Source of the DNA: an uncultured Flavihumibacter sp.
GTDB lineage: Bacteria; Bacteroidota; Bacteroidia; Chitinophagales; Chitinophagaceae
NCBI GenBank assembly: GCA_902168225.1
Contig: CABHOW010000005.1
Coordinates: forward strand, 1 to 64,000
Length of the DNA: 64,000 bases
Direction: 5' to 3'
A model generated the notes under the pieces. The model was not told the origin of the DNA. It was given only the letters and a program-made list of their open reading frames with translations, and ran no database searches. The translations under genes were made by a program, and so were the position numbers. Below, in pieces: positions 19,743-27,561 of this stretch (position 1 is the stretch's first letter; each line of letters opens with the position of its first letter).

Positions 19743-21068
19743 ATGAAGAGAACTTTACCACTAATTATCATACTCATTACGCTTTCATTGCTAGGTTTAA
19801 TACTACTGCAGGTATCCTATTTTAATAACCTGCTCACAGAAACCTCGAATCAAACTTATTTTAAAGCAAAAGTTGCAGGAGATGCTGTTAGTACTGAACT
19901 TGCCAAATCTTCCCATTCGGGTAAAATGATCCGTTCTACCTGGAAAGGGGGATTAAGCTTAAGCTCGCCCTTCAAACTACAATTATTTAAAGATCCTTTA
20001 GTAAATGAAAGATTTACATTGGATGAAATAAATGCAAAGATTAAAGAGACTTTTGAAAAAGAAGGGCTTAAAAATATTCGTTTTGAGTTTGCTGTAACGG
20101 ATAAAAATGATGATTATGAGATGTTTTCAAGGGGATATGAAAAGGAGTTTTGGGACACGCTAAATAATAAGAGAGTGTTCTGTCCGATAGTACCTAAAGA
20201 TGCAGAACTGGAAGTCGCACAAAGATTTGAGATCCTGATTTTGATATTGCCGAATTTCGAAAAACAGATCTGGGCATCGATACGTTGGATTTTAGTAGGA
20301 GCCATTTGTTTTACACTGATTATTATTGCAGCATTCTATGTTACGGTAAGTACCTTATTGAATCAGAAAAAACTAAGCCAGATAAAAAGCGATTTTATTA
20401 ATAATATGACGCATGAGTTAAAAACACCACTGGCTACAATTTCCTTAGCAGTAGATGCTTTAAAAAATGAGAAGGTAATGGCTAATAAGGAAAAGATGAG
20501 TTATTTCAATAATATCATTAAAGAAGAAAATACCAGGATGAATAAGCATGTAGAAACCATTCTACAGGCTGCAACCATGGAAAAACAAGAGTTGAAACTC
20601 AATTTATCTCCGCTACATGTTCATCCCATGATTGAACAAACCATAGATAATTTTAAATTACAATTGCAAGATAAGGGAGGTGATTTTCAGTTATTATTGA
20701 ATGCAAAAAACGATATTATCAATGGAGATGAAGTTCATTTTTTCAACTTAATTTCTAATCTTATAGATAATGCTATTAAATATTCTAAAGACAAACTGGA
20801 ATTAAAAATTTCTACGCATAGTACCAAAAACTATTTTGTAATGCGTTTTGAGGATAATGGTATTGGGATGAGTAAAGAAACCGTAAAACGAATTTTTGAA
20901 AAATTCTATCGTGCTCATACCGGTAATGTGCATAATGTAAAAGGCTTTGGTTTAGGGATGAGTTACGCCAAGCAAGTGATTGATGCCCATAAGGGGCGAA
21001 TAATGGTTGAGAGTACACCGGGCAAAGGCTCTAGCTTTACGGTGGAAGTGCCTTTAAGTCAAATTTAG
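19743..21068 (+). CDS. Membrane sensor histidine kinase
   Basis: The 441-residue protein has an N-terminal membrane helix (about 4-27), a periplasmic region of about 150 residues, a second helix (about 182-203) and a cytoplasmic kinase core. The H-box is FINNMTHELKTPLATISL with His224. The ATP domain shows an N-box (NLISNLIDNAIKYSKD), G1 box (RFEDNGIGM) and G2 box (VKGFGLGMSYAKQVI). All catalytic motifs are intact. No response regulator is adjacent, so its partner is elsewhere; the signal is unknown. Confidence 0.93.
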   Translation: MKRTLPLIIILITLSLLGLILLQVSYFNNLLTETSNQTYFKAKVAGDAVSTELAKSSHSGKMIRSTWKGGLSLSSPFKLQLFKDPLVNERFTLDEINAKIKETFEKEGLKNIRFEFAVTDKNDDYEMFSRGYEKEFWDTLNNKRVFCPIVPKDAELEVAQRFEILILILPNFEKQIWASIRWILVGAICFTLIIIAAFYVTVSTLLNQKKLSQIKSDFINNMTHELKTPLATISLAVDALKNEKVMANKEKMSYFNNIIKEENTRMNKHVETILQAATMEKQELKLNLSPLHVHPMIEQTIDNFKLQLQDKGGDFQLLLNAKNDIINGDEVHFFNLISNLIDNAIKYSKDKLELKISTHSTKNYFVMRFEDNGIGMSKETVKRIFEKFYRAHTGNVHNVKGFGLGMSYAKQVIDAHKGRIMVESTPGKGSSFTVEVPLSQI

Positions 21069-21155
21069 AATCTTCAATCTGGAATCTTCAATCTGTTCGC
21101 CTAGGCGAATTCAATCTGGTTTACTACTGCAGATTCCAGACTCCAGATTCCAGAT
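21066..21155. repeat. Quasi-palindromic AATCTGG word repeat
   Basis: Beginning at the stop codon of the kinase gene, AATCTTCAATCTGG words repeat and then invert into CAGATTCCAGACTCCAGATTCC before the convergent gene. In the middle, 21096-21109 is a perfect 14-base palindrome TTCGCCTAGGCGAA. A long imperfect hairpin is possible on either strand, which would suit a bidirectional terminator between convergent genes, but no T tract follows. A related copy lies at 22036-22088. Confidence 0.85.
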
Positions 21156-21157
21156 TA

Positions 21158-22006
21158 CTAAGGATTACATCGATCGCAATACATCGGGTCCTCTGTTTCT
21201 TTTCCATTCGGGAATAATAGCTCCTCTGTATAATTACAGTGCGAACAAGTATACACAAATGCTTTTGGACTGCGGGTTGGTGAACCACAATAATCACAGG
21301 GCAAGCCTATAATACTATCTGTAACTGAAAAGCCGGGTGTACCACAATGCTTACAAAAACTTTTTGTGATAGTGATTAACTTTTTACAGGCCTCTTCTAT
21401 AACTTTCATACGGCTTGGGTTATACATGGCTCGCATGTCTGTTTCCATATAAATGGAGTGATTATCTGCAAGTAAATCGGTAACTATTTTTTTTAATCTG
21501 TTAATATCGGTAATACCCTTATATAGAATAGATAAATCCTCTTTTGCTTTTTTTATAATTAAGCTATGAGACGGGAATAACACTTGTGCTGCAAAATCAT
21601 AAGCGGCCTGTAAGTTCGTTATTTCTTTTCCGGCAAAATTGGTTGCAGTGCTTATTTCTCTGACCTTAATTTCCATATTGTTTTTACGATCTATAAGAAC
21701 CAGTAATTCTTCATCAGCCGGAACAAATCCTATAATCGGGTGAGCACCAAAAGATCCCTCACTGGCTATAGCTAAATTACAGCCTGTTAATTCCATCGCT
21801 GCATAGCATTTTTTACGGGCAGTTTCCAGTGGATTTAGTTCTCTTTCTATTTCTCCGGAAAAAGTACCAAATATGTCAGAATTAAATTCCGCAGGTATAA
21901 TACAAGTTACTCCTAATGCTTCCTCTAGTAAGGGCTTCAGCACTTGTTCTTTGCCATGCATAGTGGCAATTACGAGTACTCTGTTTTGAAAATACTTACT
22001 TGGCAT
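21158..22006 (-). CDS. DUF6671-like zinc-ribbon protein
   Basis: The 282-residue protein has an N-terminal alpha/beta part (VLVIATMHGKEQV, LAIASEGSFGAHP, DEELLVLIDR), a METDMRAMYNPSRM segment near residue 195, and a C-terminal zone with four Cys pairs (CKHCG, CDYCG, CSHCN, CDRCN), enough for two zinc ribbons. I believe this is the DUF6671 family; the function is unknown. Zinc binding is inferred from the Cys pairs. It is flanked on both sides by copies of the AATCTGG repeat. Confidence 0.7.
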   Translation of the reverse strand: MPSKYFQNRVLVIATMHGKEQVLKPLLEEALGVTCIIPAEFNSDIFGTFSGEIERELNPLETARKKCYAAMELTGCNLAIASEGSFGAHPIIGFVPADEELLVLIDRKNNMEIKVREISTATNFAGKEITNLQAAYDFAAQVLFPSHSLIIKKAKEDLSILYKGITDINRLKKIVTDLLADNHSIYMETDMRAMYNPSRMKVIEEACKKLITITKSFCKHCGTPGFSVTDSIIGLPCDYCGSPTRSPKAFVYTCSHCNYTEELLFPNGKETEDPMYCDRCNP

Positions 22007-22035
22007 AATGTTCCTAATATCTTTCTTAATTTTTA

Positions 22036-22088
22036 ATCTTCAATCTGGTTTACTACTCCCGATCCCAGATTCCAGACTCCAGATTCCA
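22036..22088. repeat. Second copy of the AATCTGG word repeat, running into queA
   Basis: CTTCAATCTGGTTTACTACT and CCAGATTCCAGACTCCAGATTCC closely match the element at 21066-21155. On the minus strand it starts inside the 3' end of queA, so the last dozen or so codons and the stop of queA (22053-22088) are made of repeat sequence. Confidence 0.85.
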
Positions 22089-23303
22089 AATAAAACTCCC
22101 ATCCCCATAACTTAAAAAACGATAGTTATTGGTAAGTGCATGATCATAGATCTTTCGCCAATCTTTACCTACAATAGCTGCTACCAATAAGAGTAGTGTG
22201 GATTGTGGCTGATGGAAATTGGTAACCAAAGCATTCATGAGTTTGAATGAATAGCCCGGTGCAATAATAATTTGTGTTTTGGTGATAATACGCTCACAAT
22301 GGTTTATTTCCATCCATGTTAACAATGCCCTTAATGCTTCATTAGGGGAAATATTTTTTTCTGCTAATTCATAAGGCTCCCACTGGCTAATACATAATTC
22401 GGCAGATTGAATGATGGGGTTTATTTTAGTTTTTACTCCCAACCAATACAAACTCTCGATCGTACGCAATGAAGTGGTACCCACAGCAATAATGGGTTTA
22501 TCCAAATGCGAAAGTAATTGTTGTATACAGTCTTTATGTACATCGATATATTCTGGGTGCATCTCATGATCCTGCATGGTAGCAGCTTTCACGGGTTTAA
22601 AAGTTCCTGCCCCTACATGTAGCGTTACAAAAGTTTTTTGAATATTTTTTTCAGCGAACGAAGCGAAAACCTGCTCTGTAAAATGCAAGCCTGCTGTTGG
22701 TGCAGCTACGGAACCATCTGCTTCTGCATAAATAGTTTGATATCTTTCTCTATCCGTTTCTTCTGCTTTTCTATTTAAATAAGGAGGGAGTGGAATTAAC
22801 CCTGATACATGAAGTAGTTCTGCAAAACTCATGTCAGCATCATCCCAAGATAGTTCGATGGTATAGGTTTCTTGTTGATGTGCAATTTTTTTTGCACTTA
22901 ATAAAATGGTTCTGGATTGATAGGTAATCCATTTATATAAGACAGCATCCTTCCATTTTTTGGCACCTCCAACAAAACAAGTCCACCATACTTTCCCTTT
23001 CGTATTCATGGCAGTAGTAATATCGGGGTACTGCACATCAGGCTCTAAGCAAAATATTTCAATGGTTCCGCCACTTTCTTTCGTAAAGAGAAGTCTTGCT
23101 TCCACCACTTTAGTATTATTAAAAACTAATAAACTTTCCGGTGGTATATAATCGGCGATATGGCTATAAGTGCTTTCACTGATCTCCCCTTTTTTGTAAA
23201 CCAATAATTTGCTCTGATCTCTCTCTATAAGCGGATATCGAGCAATTTTCTCTTCCGGAAGTACATAATTAAAATCTTGAATAGATAGTTGAGATGGATG
23301 CAT
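22053..23303 (-). CDS. queA: tRNA preQ1(34) S-adenosylmethionine ribosyltransferase-isomerase
   Basis: The 416-residue protein has the QueA order: an N-terminal DFNYVLPEEKIARYPLIERDQSKLLV, FNNTKVVEARLLF, GSVAAPTAGLHFTE, LHVGAGTFKPVK, VGTTSLRTIESL, APGYSFKLMNALVTNFHQPQSTL and a RFLSYGDGSFI end. It transfers the ribosyl part of SAM to preQ1 in tRNA, forming epoxyqueuosine. After the normal end (YGDGSFI) there is an extra tail WNLESGIWDRE encoded by the AATCTGG repeat, so the original stop appears to have been lost to the repeat. The promoter lies four bases before the ATG. Confidence 0.96.
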   Translation of the reverse strand: MHPSQLSIQDFNYVLPEEKIARYPLIERDQSKLLVYKKGEISESTYSHIADYIPPESLLVFNNTKVVEARLLFTKESGGTIEIFCLEPDVQYPDITTAMNTKGKVWWTCFVGGAKKWKDAVLYKWITYQSRTILLSAKKIAHQQETYTIELSWDDADMSFAELLHVSGLIPLPPYLNRKAEETDRERYQTIYAEADGSVAAPTAGLHFTEQVFASFAEKNIQKTFVTLHVGAGTFKPVKAATMQDHEMHPEYIDVHKDCIQQLLSHLDKPIIAVGTTSLRTIESLYWLGVKTKINPIIQSAELCISQWEPYELAEKNISPNEALRALLTWMEINHCERIITKTQIIIAPGYSFKLMNALVTNFHQPQSTLLLLVAAIVGKDWRKIYDHALTNNYRFLSYGDGSFIWNLESGIWDRE

Positions 23304-23307
23304 CTAA

Positions 23308-23339
23308 CAAAGATAACCCAGCTACATAAAAGGTAAAAA
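23308..23339 (-). promoter_or_regulatory. queA promoter (leaderless type)
   Basis: On the minus strand a T5 run (23339-23335), a 19-base spacer and TATCTTTG (23315-23308) make a full Bacteroidota promoter. The last G is four bases from the queA ATG at 23303, so the transcript should have essentially no leader. Confidence 0.72.
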
Positions 23340-23396
23340 CGCAGTTCAGAGCCCAATTTTTTGGGAAATACAGCCTAAAATCAACTATTTCAAGGC

Positions 23397-23426
23397 TTAT
23401 CCACAGCTATTCACATAGTATGCACA
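23397..23426 (+). promoter_or_regulatory. Three DnaA-box-like sites in helical phase
   Basis: TTATCCACA at 23397-23405 is a perfect DnaA box. CTATTCACA (23407-23415) and GTATGCACA (23418-23426) each differ from TTATnCACA at one base. Their starts are 10 and 11 bases apart, so all three face the same side of the helix. They lie in the spacer between divergent queA and mraZ. Confidence 0.6.
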
Positions 23427-23489
23427 TGAGTATTCTCTTAAAAATGCCTGAAAACCTTGCTATAACTCATTCATAGCGAATTTGTTAGC

Positions 23490-23498
23490 TGTGGATAA
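23490..23498 (-). promoter_or_regulatory. Perfect DnaA box, inverted
   Basis: TGTGGATAA is the exact reverse complement of TTATCCACA. It lies 22 bases upstream of the -33 region of the proposed mraZ promoter and faces the group at 23397-23426. Confidence 0.6.
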
Positions 23499-23519
23499 AT
23501 ACAAACCCCCTAGATTGGG

Positions 23520-23547
23520 TTTAAAAGTGGGAAAAAGTGTTATTTTG
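23520..23547 (+). promoter_or_regulatory. Probable promoter of the mraZ-ftsZ cluster
   Basis: TTT at 23520-23522, an 18-base gap and TATTTTG at 23541-23547 resemble the Bacteroidota -33/-7 pair, with the -7 element one T short of TAnnTTTG. It is overlapped by the operator repeats, as expected for an autoregulated promoter. mraZ starts at 23586. Confidence 0.45.
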
Positions 23548-23560
23548 TGTCAACAAGTGG
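23524..23560 (+). promoter_or_regulatory. MraZ-type operator: four repeats with 10-base period
   Basis: AAAGTGG (23524), AAAGTGT (23534), TTTGTGT (23544) and CAAGTGG (23554) recur every 10 bases with 3-base spacers. This matches the AAAGTG[T/G]-N3 repeats described for mycoplasma MraZ and the 10-base period of E. coli MraZ sites. The array sits 26 bases upstream of mraZ and covers the proposed -7 element. Confidence 0.75.
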
Positions 23561-23585
23561 TAATCTTGGAAAAAGTTATTAACGA

Positions 23586-24050
23586 ATGAACGGATTTCAT
23601 GGAGAATATGAAGCAACGGTAGACGCGAAAGGGCGTTTCCTGCTACCCGGTTCACTGCGCAAGCAGCTACCGGAGGCAGAGAATCGCTTTATCCTTAGCC
23701 GTGGCTTCGAAAAATGTCTCACTTTATATCCGCTCAAAAGTTGGGAACTCATTATTGCCAAAATTAGCTTGTTGAACGATTTCGATCCAAAAGTAAGGCA
23801 ATTCCGCAGGCAGTTCCTCGGTGGCGCAACCGAAGTTGAACTCGATACGGCAGGCAGACTTTTACTACCCGCATCTTTAAAAGAATTTGCCGGATTAGGA
23901 AAAGATATTGTGCTCGCTGCAGCTTTAGATCGTTTCGAAATATGGGATGCCGTTAAGTACAAACAGCTCTTTGAGGATTTCTCACCCGAAGCTTTCAGTA
24001 ACCTGGCTCAGGAAGTGATGACTGATAACAAGGAAAAGCGAGACAGTTAG
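23586..24050 (+). CDS. mraZ: Transcriptional regulator MraZ
   Basis: The 154-residue protein has two SpoVT/AbrB-like half domains, each with the family motif: DAKGRFLLPGSLRKQLP near residues 13-29 and DTAGRLLLPASLKEF near 90-104, plus FRRQFLGGATEVELD between them. MraZ forms a ring and binds repeated sites before its own gene to control the division and wall cluster. The upstream 10-base-period repeats are the expected target. It is first of thirteen co-directional genes. Confidence 0.97.
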   Translation: MNGFHGEYEATVDAKGRFLLPGSLRKQLPEAENRFILSRGFEKCLTLYPLKSWELIIAKISLLNDFDPKVRQFRRQFLGGATEVELDTAGRLLLPASLKEFAGLGKDIVLAAALDRFEIWDAVKYKQLFEDFSPEAFSNLAQEVMTDNKEKRDS

Positions 24051-24052
24051 GT

Positions 24053-24973
24053 ATGGAGCAGTTAGGGAATGAATACCATATCCCCGTTCTCTTTCACGAA
24101 ACATTGGAAGGGATGAACATACAGCCAAATGGAATATATGTTGATTGCACATTTGGTGGGGGTGGCCATAGTAAAGGAATTTTAGCAGAGCTAGGATCGA
24201 AGGGAAAACTTATCGCTTTTGACCAAGATGCCGATGCACAAAAAAATATTCCGCCACAAGAAACCAGGGTACTTTTCATTCCACAAAATTTCCGTTACCT
24301 AGCCCGTTTTCTGAAGCTGCATAAAATTGATAAAGTAGATGGCTTATTGGCTGATCTAGGCGTAAGCAGTCACCAATTCGATGCGGCTGAAAGAGGCTTC
24401 TCTATTCGATTTGATGGACCAATGGATATGCGAATGGATAATAGAAACGCTACTACCGCCGAAACAATCATTCAGCAGTATAGCGAAACTGCTCTTCATA
24501 AATTATTCGAAACTTATGGAGAAGTAACCAACGCAAAAACACTAGCAAAACACATTGTGCATCAACGTTCGCATCTACCTTATGCTTCTATCAACCAGTT
24601 TAAAGCATTGATTAGTTCCGTGGTGAAAGGAAATCCGAATAAGTATTTGGCACAGGTATTCCAAGCTTTACGAATTGAAGTGAATGATGAAATGGGGGCA
24701 TTAAAGGCATTGCTCGAACAAATTCCAACCGTACTAAAACCCGGTGGTAGAGCGGCTATTATCAGTTTTCATTCTATTGAGGATCGTATGGTGAAGAATT
24801 TCTTTCGCCAAGGAAGCTTTGAAGAGCAGCCCGAGAACCCTTTTGATATAACCGAAAAAAAACAGGTGTTTAAGTTGCTTAATAAAAAACCAATCACCGC
24901 AAGTGATGAAGAGTTGAAAAAAAATACTAGAAGTAGAAGCGCCAAGCTGAGAGTAGCGGAGCTAATAGAATAA
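24053..24973 (+). CDS. rsmH: 16S rRNA (cytosine(1402)-N(4))-methyltransferase
   Basis: The 306-residue protein matches RsmH (MraW): YHIPVLFHETLEGM, the SAM-binding YVDCTFGGGGHSKGIL, GLLADLGVSSHQFDAAERGFS, FDGPMDMRMD, FQALRIEVNDE, AIISFHSIEDRMVKNFF and a C-terminal RSRSAKLRVAE. It N4-methylates C1402 in the 16S rRNA decoding centre. It begins two bases after mraZ. A quasi-palindromic repeat starts at its stop codon and separates it from ftsL. Confidence 0.97.
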   Translation: MEQLGNEYHIPVLFHETLEGMNIQPNGIYVDCTFGGGGHSKGILAELGSKGKLIAFDQDADAQKNIPPQETRVLFIPQNFRYLARFLKLHKIDKVDGLLADLGVSSHQFDAAERGFSIRFDGPMDMRMDNRNATTAETIIQQYSETALHKLFETYGEVTNAKTLAKHIVHQRSHLPYASINQFKALISSVVKGNPNKYLAQVFQALRIEVNDEMGALKALLEQIPTVLKPGGRAAIISFHSIEDRMVKNFFRQGSFEEQPENPFDITEKKQVFKLLNKKPITASDEELKKNTRSRSAKLRVAELIE

Positions 24974-25062
24974 TTAAGAATGAAGAATTATGAATTAAAA
25001 ATTAAAATGGCGATCTAATAATTCATAACTCATAATTCTTAATTCTTAATTCATAATTGATT
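24971..25062. repeat. Quasi-palindromic AATTAAG/CTTAATT repeat inside the division cluster
   Basis: From the rsmH stop, AATTAAGAATGAAGAATTATG words run to about 25005, then the reverse-complement words CATAACTCATAATTCTTAAT run to 25062, with GGCGATC near the centre. It uses the same word family as the elements at 13325-13412 and 57111-57166. It splits the otherwise tight rsmH-ftsL junction by 97 bases. Confidence 0.85.
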
Positions 25063-25070
25063 TATAACTA

Positions 25071-25391
25071 ATGACCGAGAAACGTACCAATAAGAACCCG
25101 CTGAAAGGATTATTCAATTACGAATGGATCGTAAAAAATATTTCTTTCTTCTTATTTCTTTCAGCACTTACGGTATTGTACATCGCAAACGGACATATGG
25201 CAGATAGAACGATTAGAAGAATCAACACCATCAATACAGAATTAAAAGAATTACAATACCAATATAAAACGCTTAAAAGTGAAGTGATGTTCAAAATGGA
25301 AGAAGAACAAATTGTTAAAGCAGTTGAACCATTGGGATTGAAGATTAGTAAAGAAATGCCAACTAGGATAACAGTGAGTAGTGTGAAGTGA
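25071..25391 (+). CDS. ftsL: Cell division protein FtsL-like
   Basis: The 106-residue protein has a basic N-terminus, one membrane helix (about 23-41, ISFFLFLSALTVLYIANGH) and a following coiled coil, the FtsL/DivIC layout. The position between rsmH and ftsI is the standard place of ftsL. FtsL joins FtsQ in the divisome and helps activate FtsWI. The last codons (VSSVK and stop) are made of the first unit of the downstream GTGAGTAGTG repeat, so the extreme C-terminus is repeat-derived. Confidence 0.88.
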   Translation: MTEKRTNKNPLKGLFNYEWIVKNISFFLFLSALTVLYIANGHMADRTIRRINTINTELKELQYQYKTLKSEVMFKMEEEQIVKAVEPLGLKISKEMPTRITVSSVK

Positions 25392-25444
25392 GTAGTGCAT
25401 AGTAAGATCAGCACTACCCACTATACACTATCCACTACCCACTA
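25374..25444. repeat. Quasi-palindromic GTGAGTAGTG / CACTACCCAC repeat
   Basis: GTGAGTAGTG occurs at 25374 and 25388; its near reverse complement in CACTACCCACTA occurs exactly twice at 25412 and 25433. The arms can pair with one mismatch per unit. The first unit is within the ftsL coding region and includes its last codons. The word differs from that of the repeat 300 bases upstream. Confidence 0.88.
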
Positions 25445-25451
25445 ATATAAA

Positions 25452-27560
25452 ATGGAAGTAAAACGCGACATATTATGGAGAGTATACCTCAGCTATATTT
25501 TAATAGTGGGGGTATGTATTGCCATTTTTGGTAAAGCGATTTACATACAACAAGTGGAAGGTTCTAAATGGCGAAGTATGAGCGATAGCCTACATCAACG
25601 TATCGATGAAATTGAAGCTGAGAGAGGAACTATTTATAGCGAAGACGGACAAATGCTAAGCACTAGCATTCCTCAGTTCGATATATATATTGATTTTAGA
25701 GTGGCAGCACTTAGAGAAAAAAATGGTGCACGTTTCAGAGAAAATGTAGACTCACTCAGTTATTATTTATCTCAGTTATTTAAAGATCAAACACCGGCAG
25801 AATATAAATCTATTTTGCAACAAGGCTATAAAACACAGGATGGCTACTTCTTGCTAAAGAAGAAAATATCCTTTAGAGAATATGACCAGTTGCGCAAATT
25901 CCCATTATTCAAATTAGGTAGATATAAGAGCGGGATGATCGCAAACGAAAAAACTGTTCGCCTGAATCCCTATCAAATGTTGGCATTTAGAACTATTGGC
26001 CTTGCCCGGGATTCAAATAAAGTAGGGTTAGAAATGACCTATGATAGTGTATTGAAAGGAAGAAATGGAAAACAAACCGTTCGATCTATTGCAGGCGGAG
26101 TGGGTGTTCCGGTTGATGACTCTTACTTGGTAGAGCCAGAAACAGGTAAAGATATTGTAAGTACGATCGATGTGTTCATCCAAGATATTACGGAGAACGC
26201 ACTAATGAAAATGATGATAAAAAATGATGCAGATCATGGATGTGCGATTGTGATGGAAACTAAAACAGGAAAGATTAAGGCTATTGCAAATCTTGGTAAA
26301 AGAAGCGAAGGGAATTATTGGGAAGACTTGAATTACGCTATCACTCCAAGCGAGCCGGGTTCTACTTTTAAGCTTGCCACTTTAATGGCATTATTAGAAG
26401 ACAAAAAAATTAACCTTAATCAATATATCAATTTAGAAAATGGTGTGTGGAAAGTGGCAGGCATCACGGTATTTGATTCGGAACAACACAGTGTAAACGA
26501 AGTAACCGTAAAGCAGGCCTTTGAATTAAGTTCTAATGTGGCAATGGCTAAATTAGCAACTGCTCACTACAGTGGTAATCCCAATCAATTCTTAAAACGC
26601 ATAGCACAAATGCGTATGGATAGTATTACAGGTATTGATCTAGTAGGTGAAAGAAAACCAACTATTTATCGCCCGGGTTCTAGATTATTCGGACCAACAA
26701 CAATTCCCTGGATGAGCTTCGGGTATAATATTGCTATTAGTCCACTCCAAACTACTATGCTCTATAATGCGGTAGCCAACGAAGGAAGGATGATGAAGCC
26801 TTATTTAGTAAGTGGTATCAAAGAAGAAGGCATCACTATTAAATCAATCAATCCGGTTGTATTGCGTGAAGAAGTTTGCAGCAAACAAACTTTGTTATTA
26901 TTAAAAGCCTGTTTGGAAGGGGTATGCACAAACGGAACTGCAAAAGCATTATTTGCAGACCTGCCTTATAAAGTAGCCGGTAAAACCGGTACCGCATTAG
27001 TAGCAGACGGTAATAAGGGATACGCTAACAGAATATATCAATCTTCTTTTGCTGGCTATTTTCCCGCAGATAATCCTCAGTATACCTGTGTAGTAGTGAT
27101 AAAAAATAAACCTTTCGCGCCTGTATATTATGGAGCTGCTGTTGCAGGACCGGTATTTAAAGAAATCGCAGATCGTTTATACAGTACCTATATACGAAAT
27201 GGTAAACCAAAACAGTCCCCAATTAATAAAGACAGTATTCAACTTCAATATACTACCTATAAAGAAGATCTATATCAGTTATCTAAAACCTTACAACTGA
27301 ATTATAAAGATTCTACCGGTCGTGCTGATGAATGGGGTGTTATTTCTGGTATCAAGAAATCATTGGTATTACAGAAGAAACCTGTTACGAATAATACCAT
27401 GCCTTTGTTAAAAGGAATGGTATTAAAAGATGCTGTATACCTCTGTGAGAATATAGGGCTTCTGGTTAGTGTAAAGGGAAGAGGAAAAGTAAATGAGCAA
27501 TCCATTTTACCCGGGCAAGCTATTGCGAAGGGGCAAACCATTCAACTGTTATTAAACTAA
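25452..27560 (+). CDS. ftsI: Septal peptidoglycan transpeptidase FtsI (PBP3) with PASTA domain
   Basis: The 702-residue protein has an N-terminal membrane helix (about 10-30), a dimerisation region beginning ERGTIYSEDGQMLSTS, and a transpeptidase domain with SxxK at 304-307 (STFK), an SSN motif (SSNVAMAKL) and KTG at 511-513 (AGKTGTA). A C-terminal PASTA domain (about 635-702) starts at MPLLKGMVLKDAV. It cross-links septal peptidoglycan with FtsW. PASTA domains are absent in E. coli FtsI but common in Bacteroidota. It ends one base before murE. Confidence 0.96.
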   Translation: MEVKRDILWRVYLSYILIVGVCIAIFGKAIYIQQVEGSKWRSMSDSLHQRIDEIEAERGTIYSEDGQMLSTSIPQFDIYIDFRVAALREKNGARFRENVDSLSYYLSQLFKDQTPAEYKSILQQGYKTQDGYFLLKKKISFREYDQLRKFPLFKLGRYKSGMIANEKTVRLNPYQMLAFRTIGLARDSNKVGLEMTYDSVLKGRNGKQTVRSIAGGVGVPVDDSYLVEPETGKDIVSTIDVFIQDITENALMKMMIKNDADHGCAIVMETKTGKIKAIANLGKRSEGNYWEDLNYAITPSEPGSTFKLATLMALLEDKKINLNQYINLENGVWKVAGITVFDSEQHSVNEVTVKQAFELSSNVAMAKLATAHYSGNPNQFLKRIAQMRMDSITGIDLVGERKPTIYRPGSRLFGPTTIPWMSFGYNIAISPLQTTMLYNAVANEGRMMKPYLVSGIKEEGITIKSINPVVLREEVCSKQTLLLLKACLEGVCTNGTAKALFADLPYKVAGKTGTALVADGNKGYANRIYQSSFAGYFPADNPQYTCVVVIKNKPFAPVYYGAAVAGPVFKEIADRLYSTYIRNGKPKQSPINKDSIQLQYTTYKEDLYQLSKTLQLNYKDSTGRADEWGVISGIKKSLVLQKKPVTNNTMPLLKGMVLKDAVYLCENIGLLVSVKGRGKVNEQSILPGQAIAKGQTIQLLLN

Positions 27561-27561
27561 T

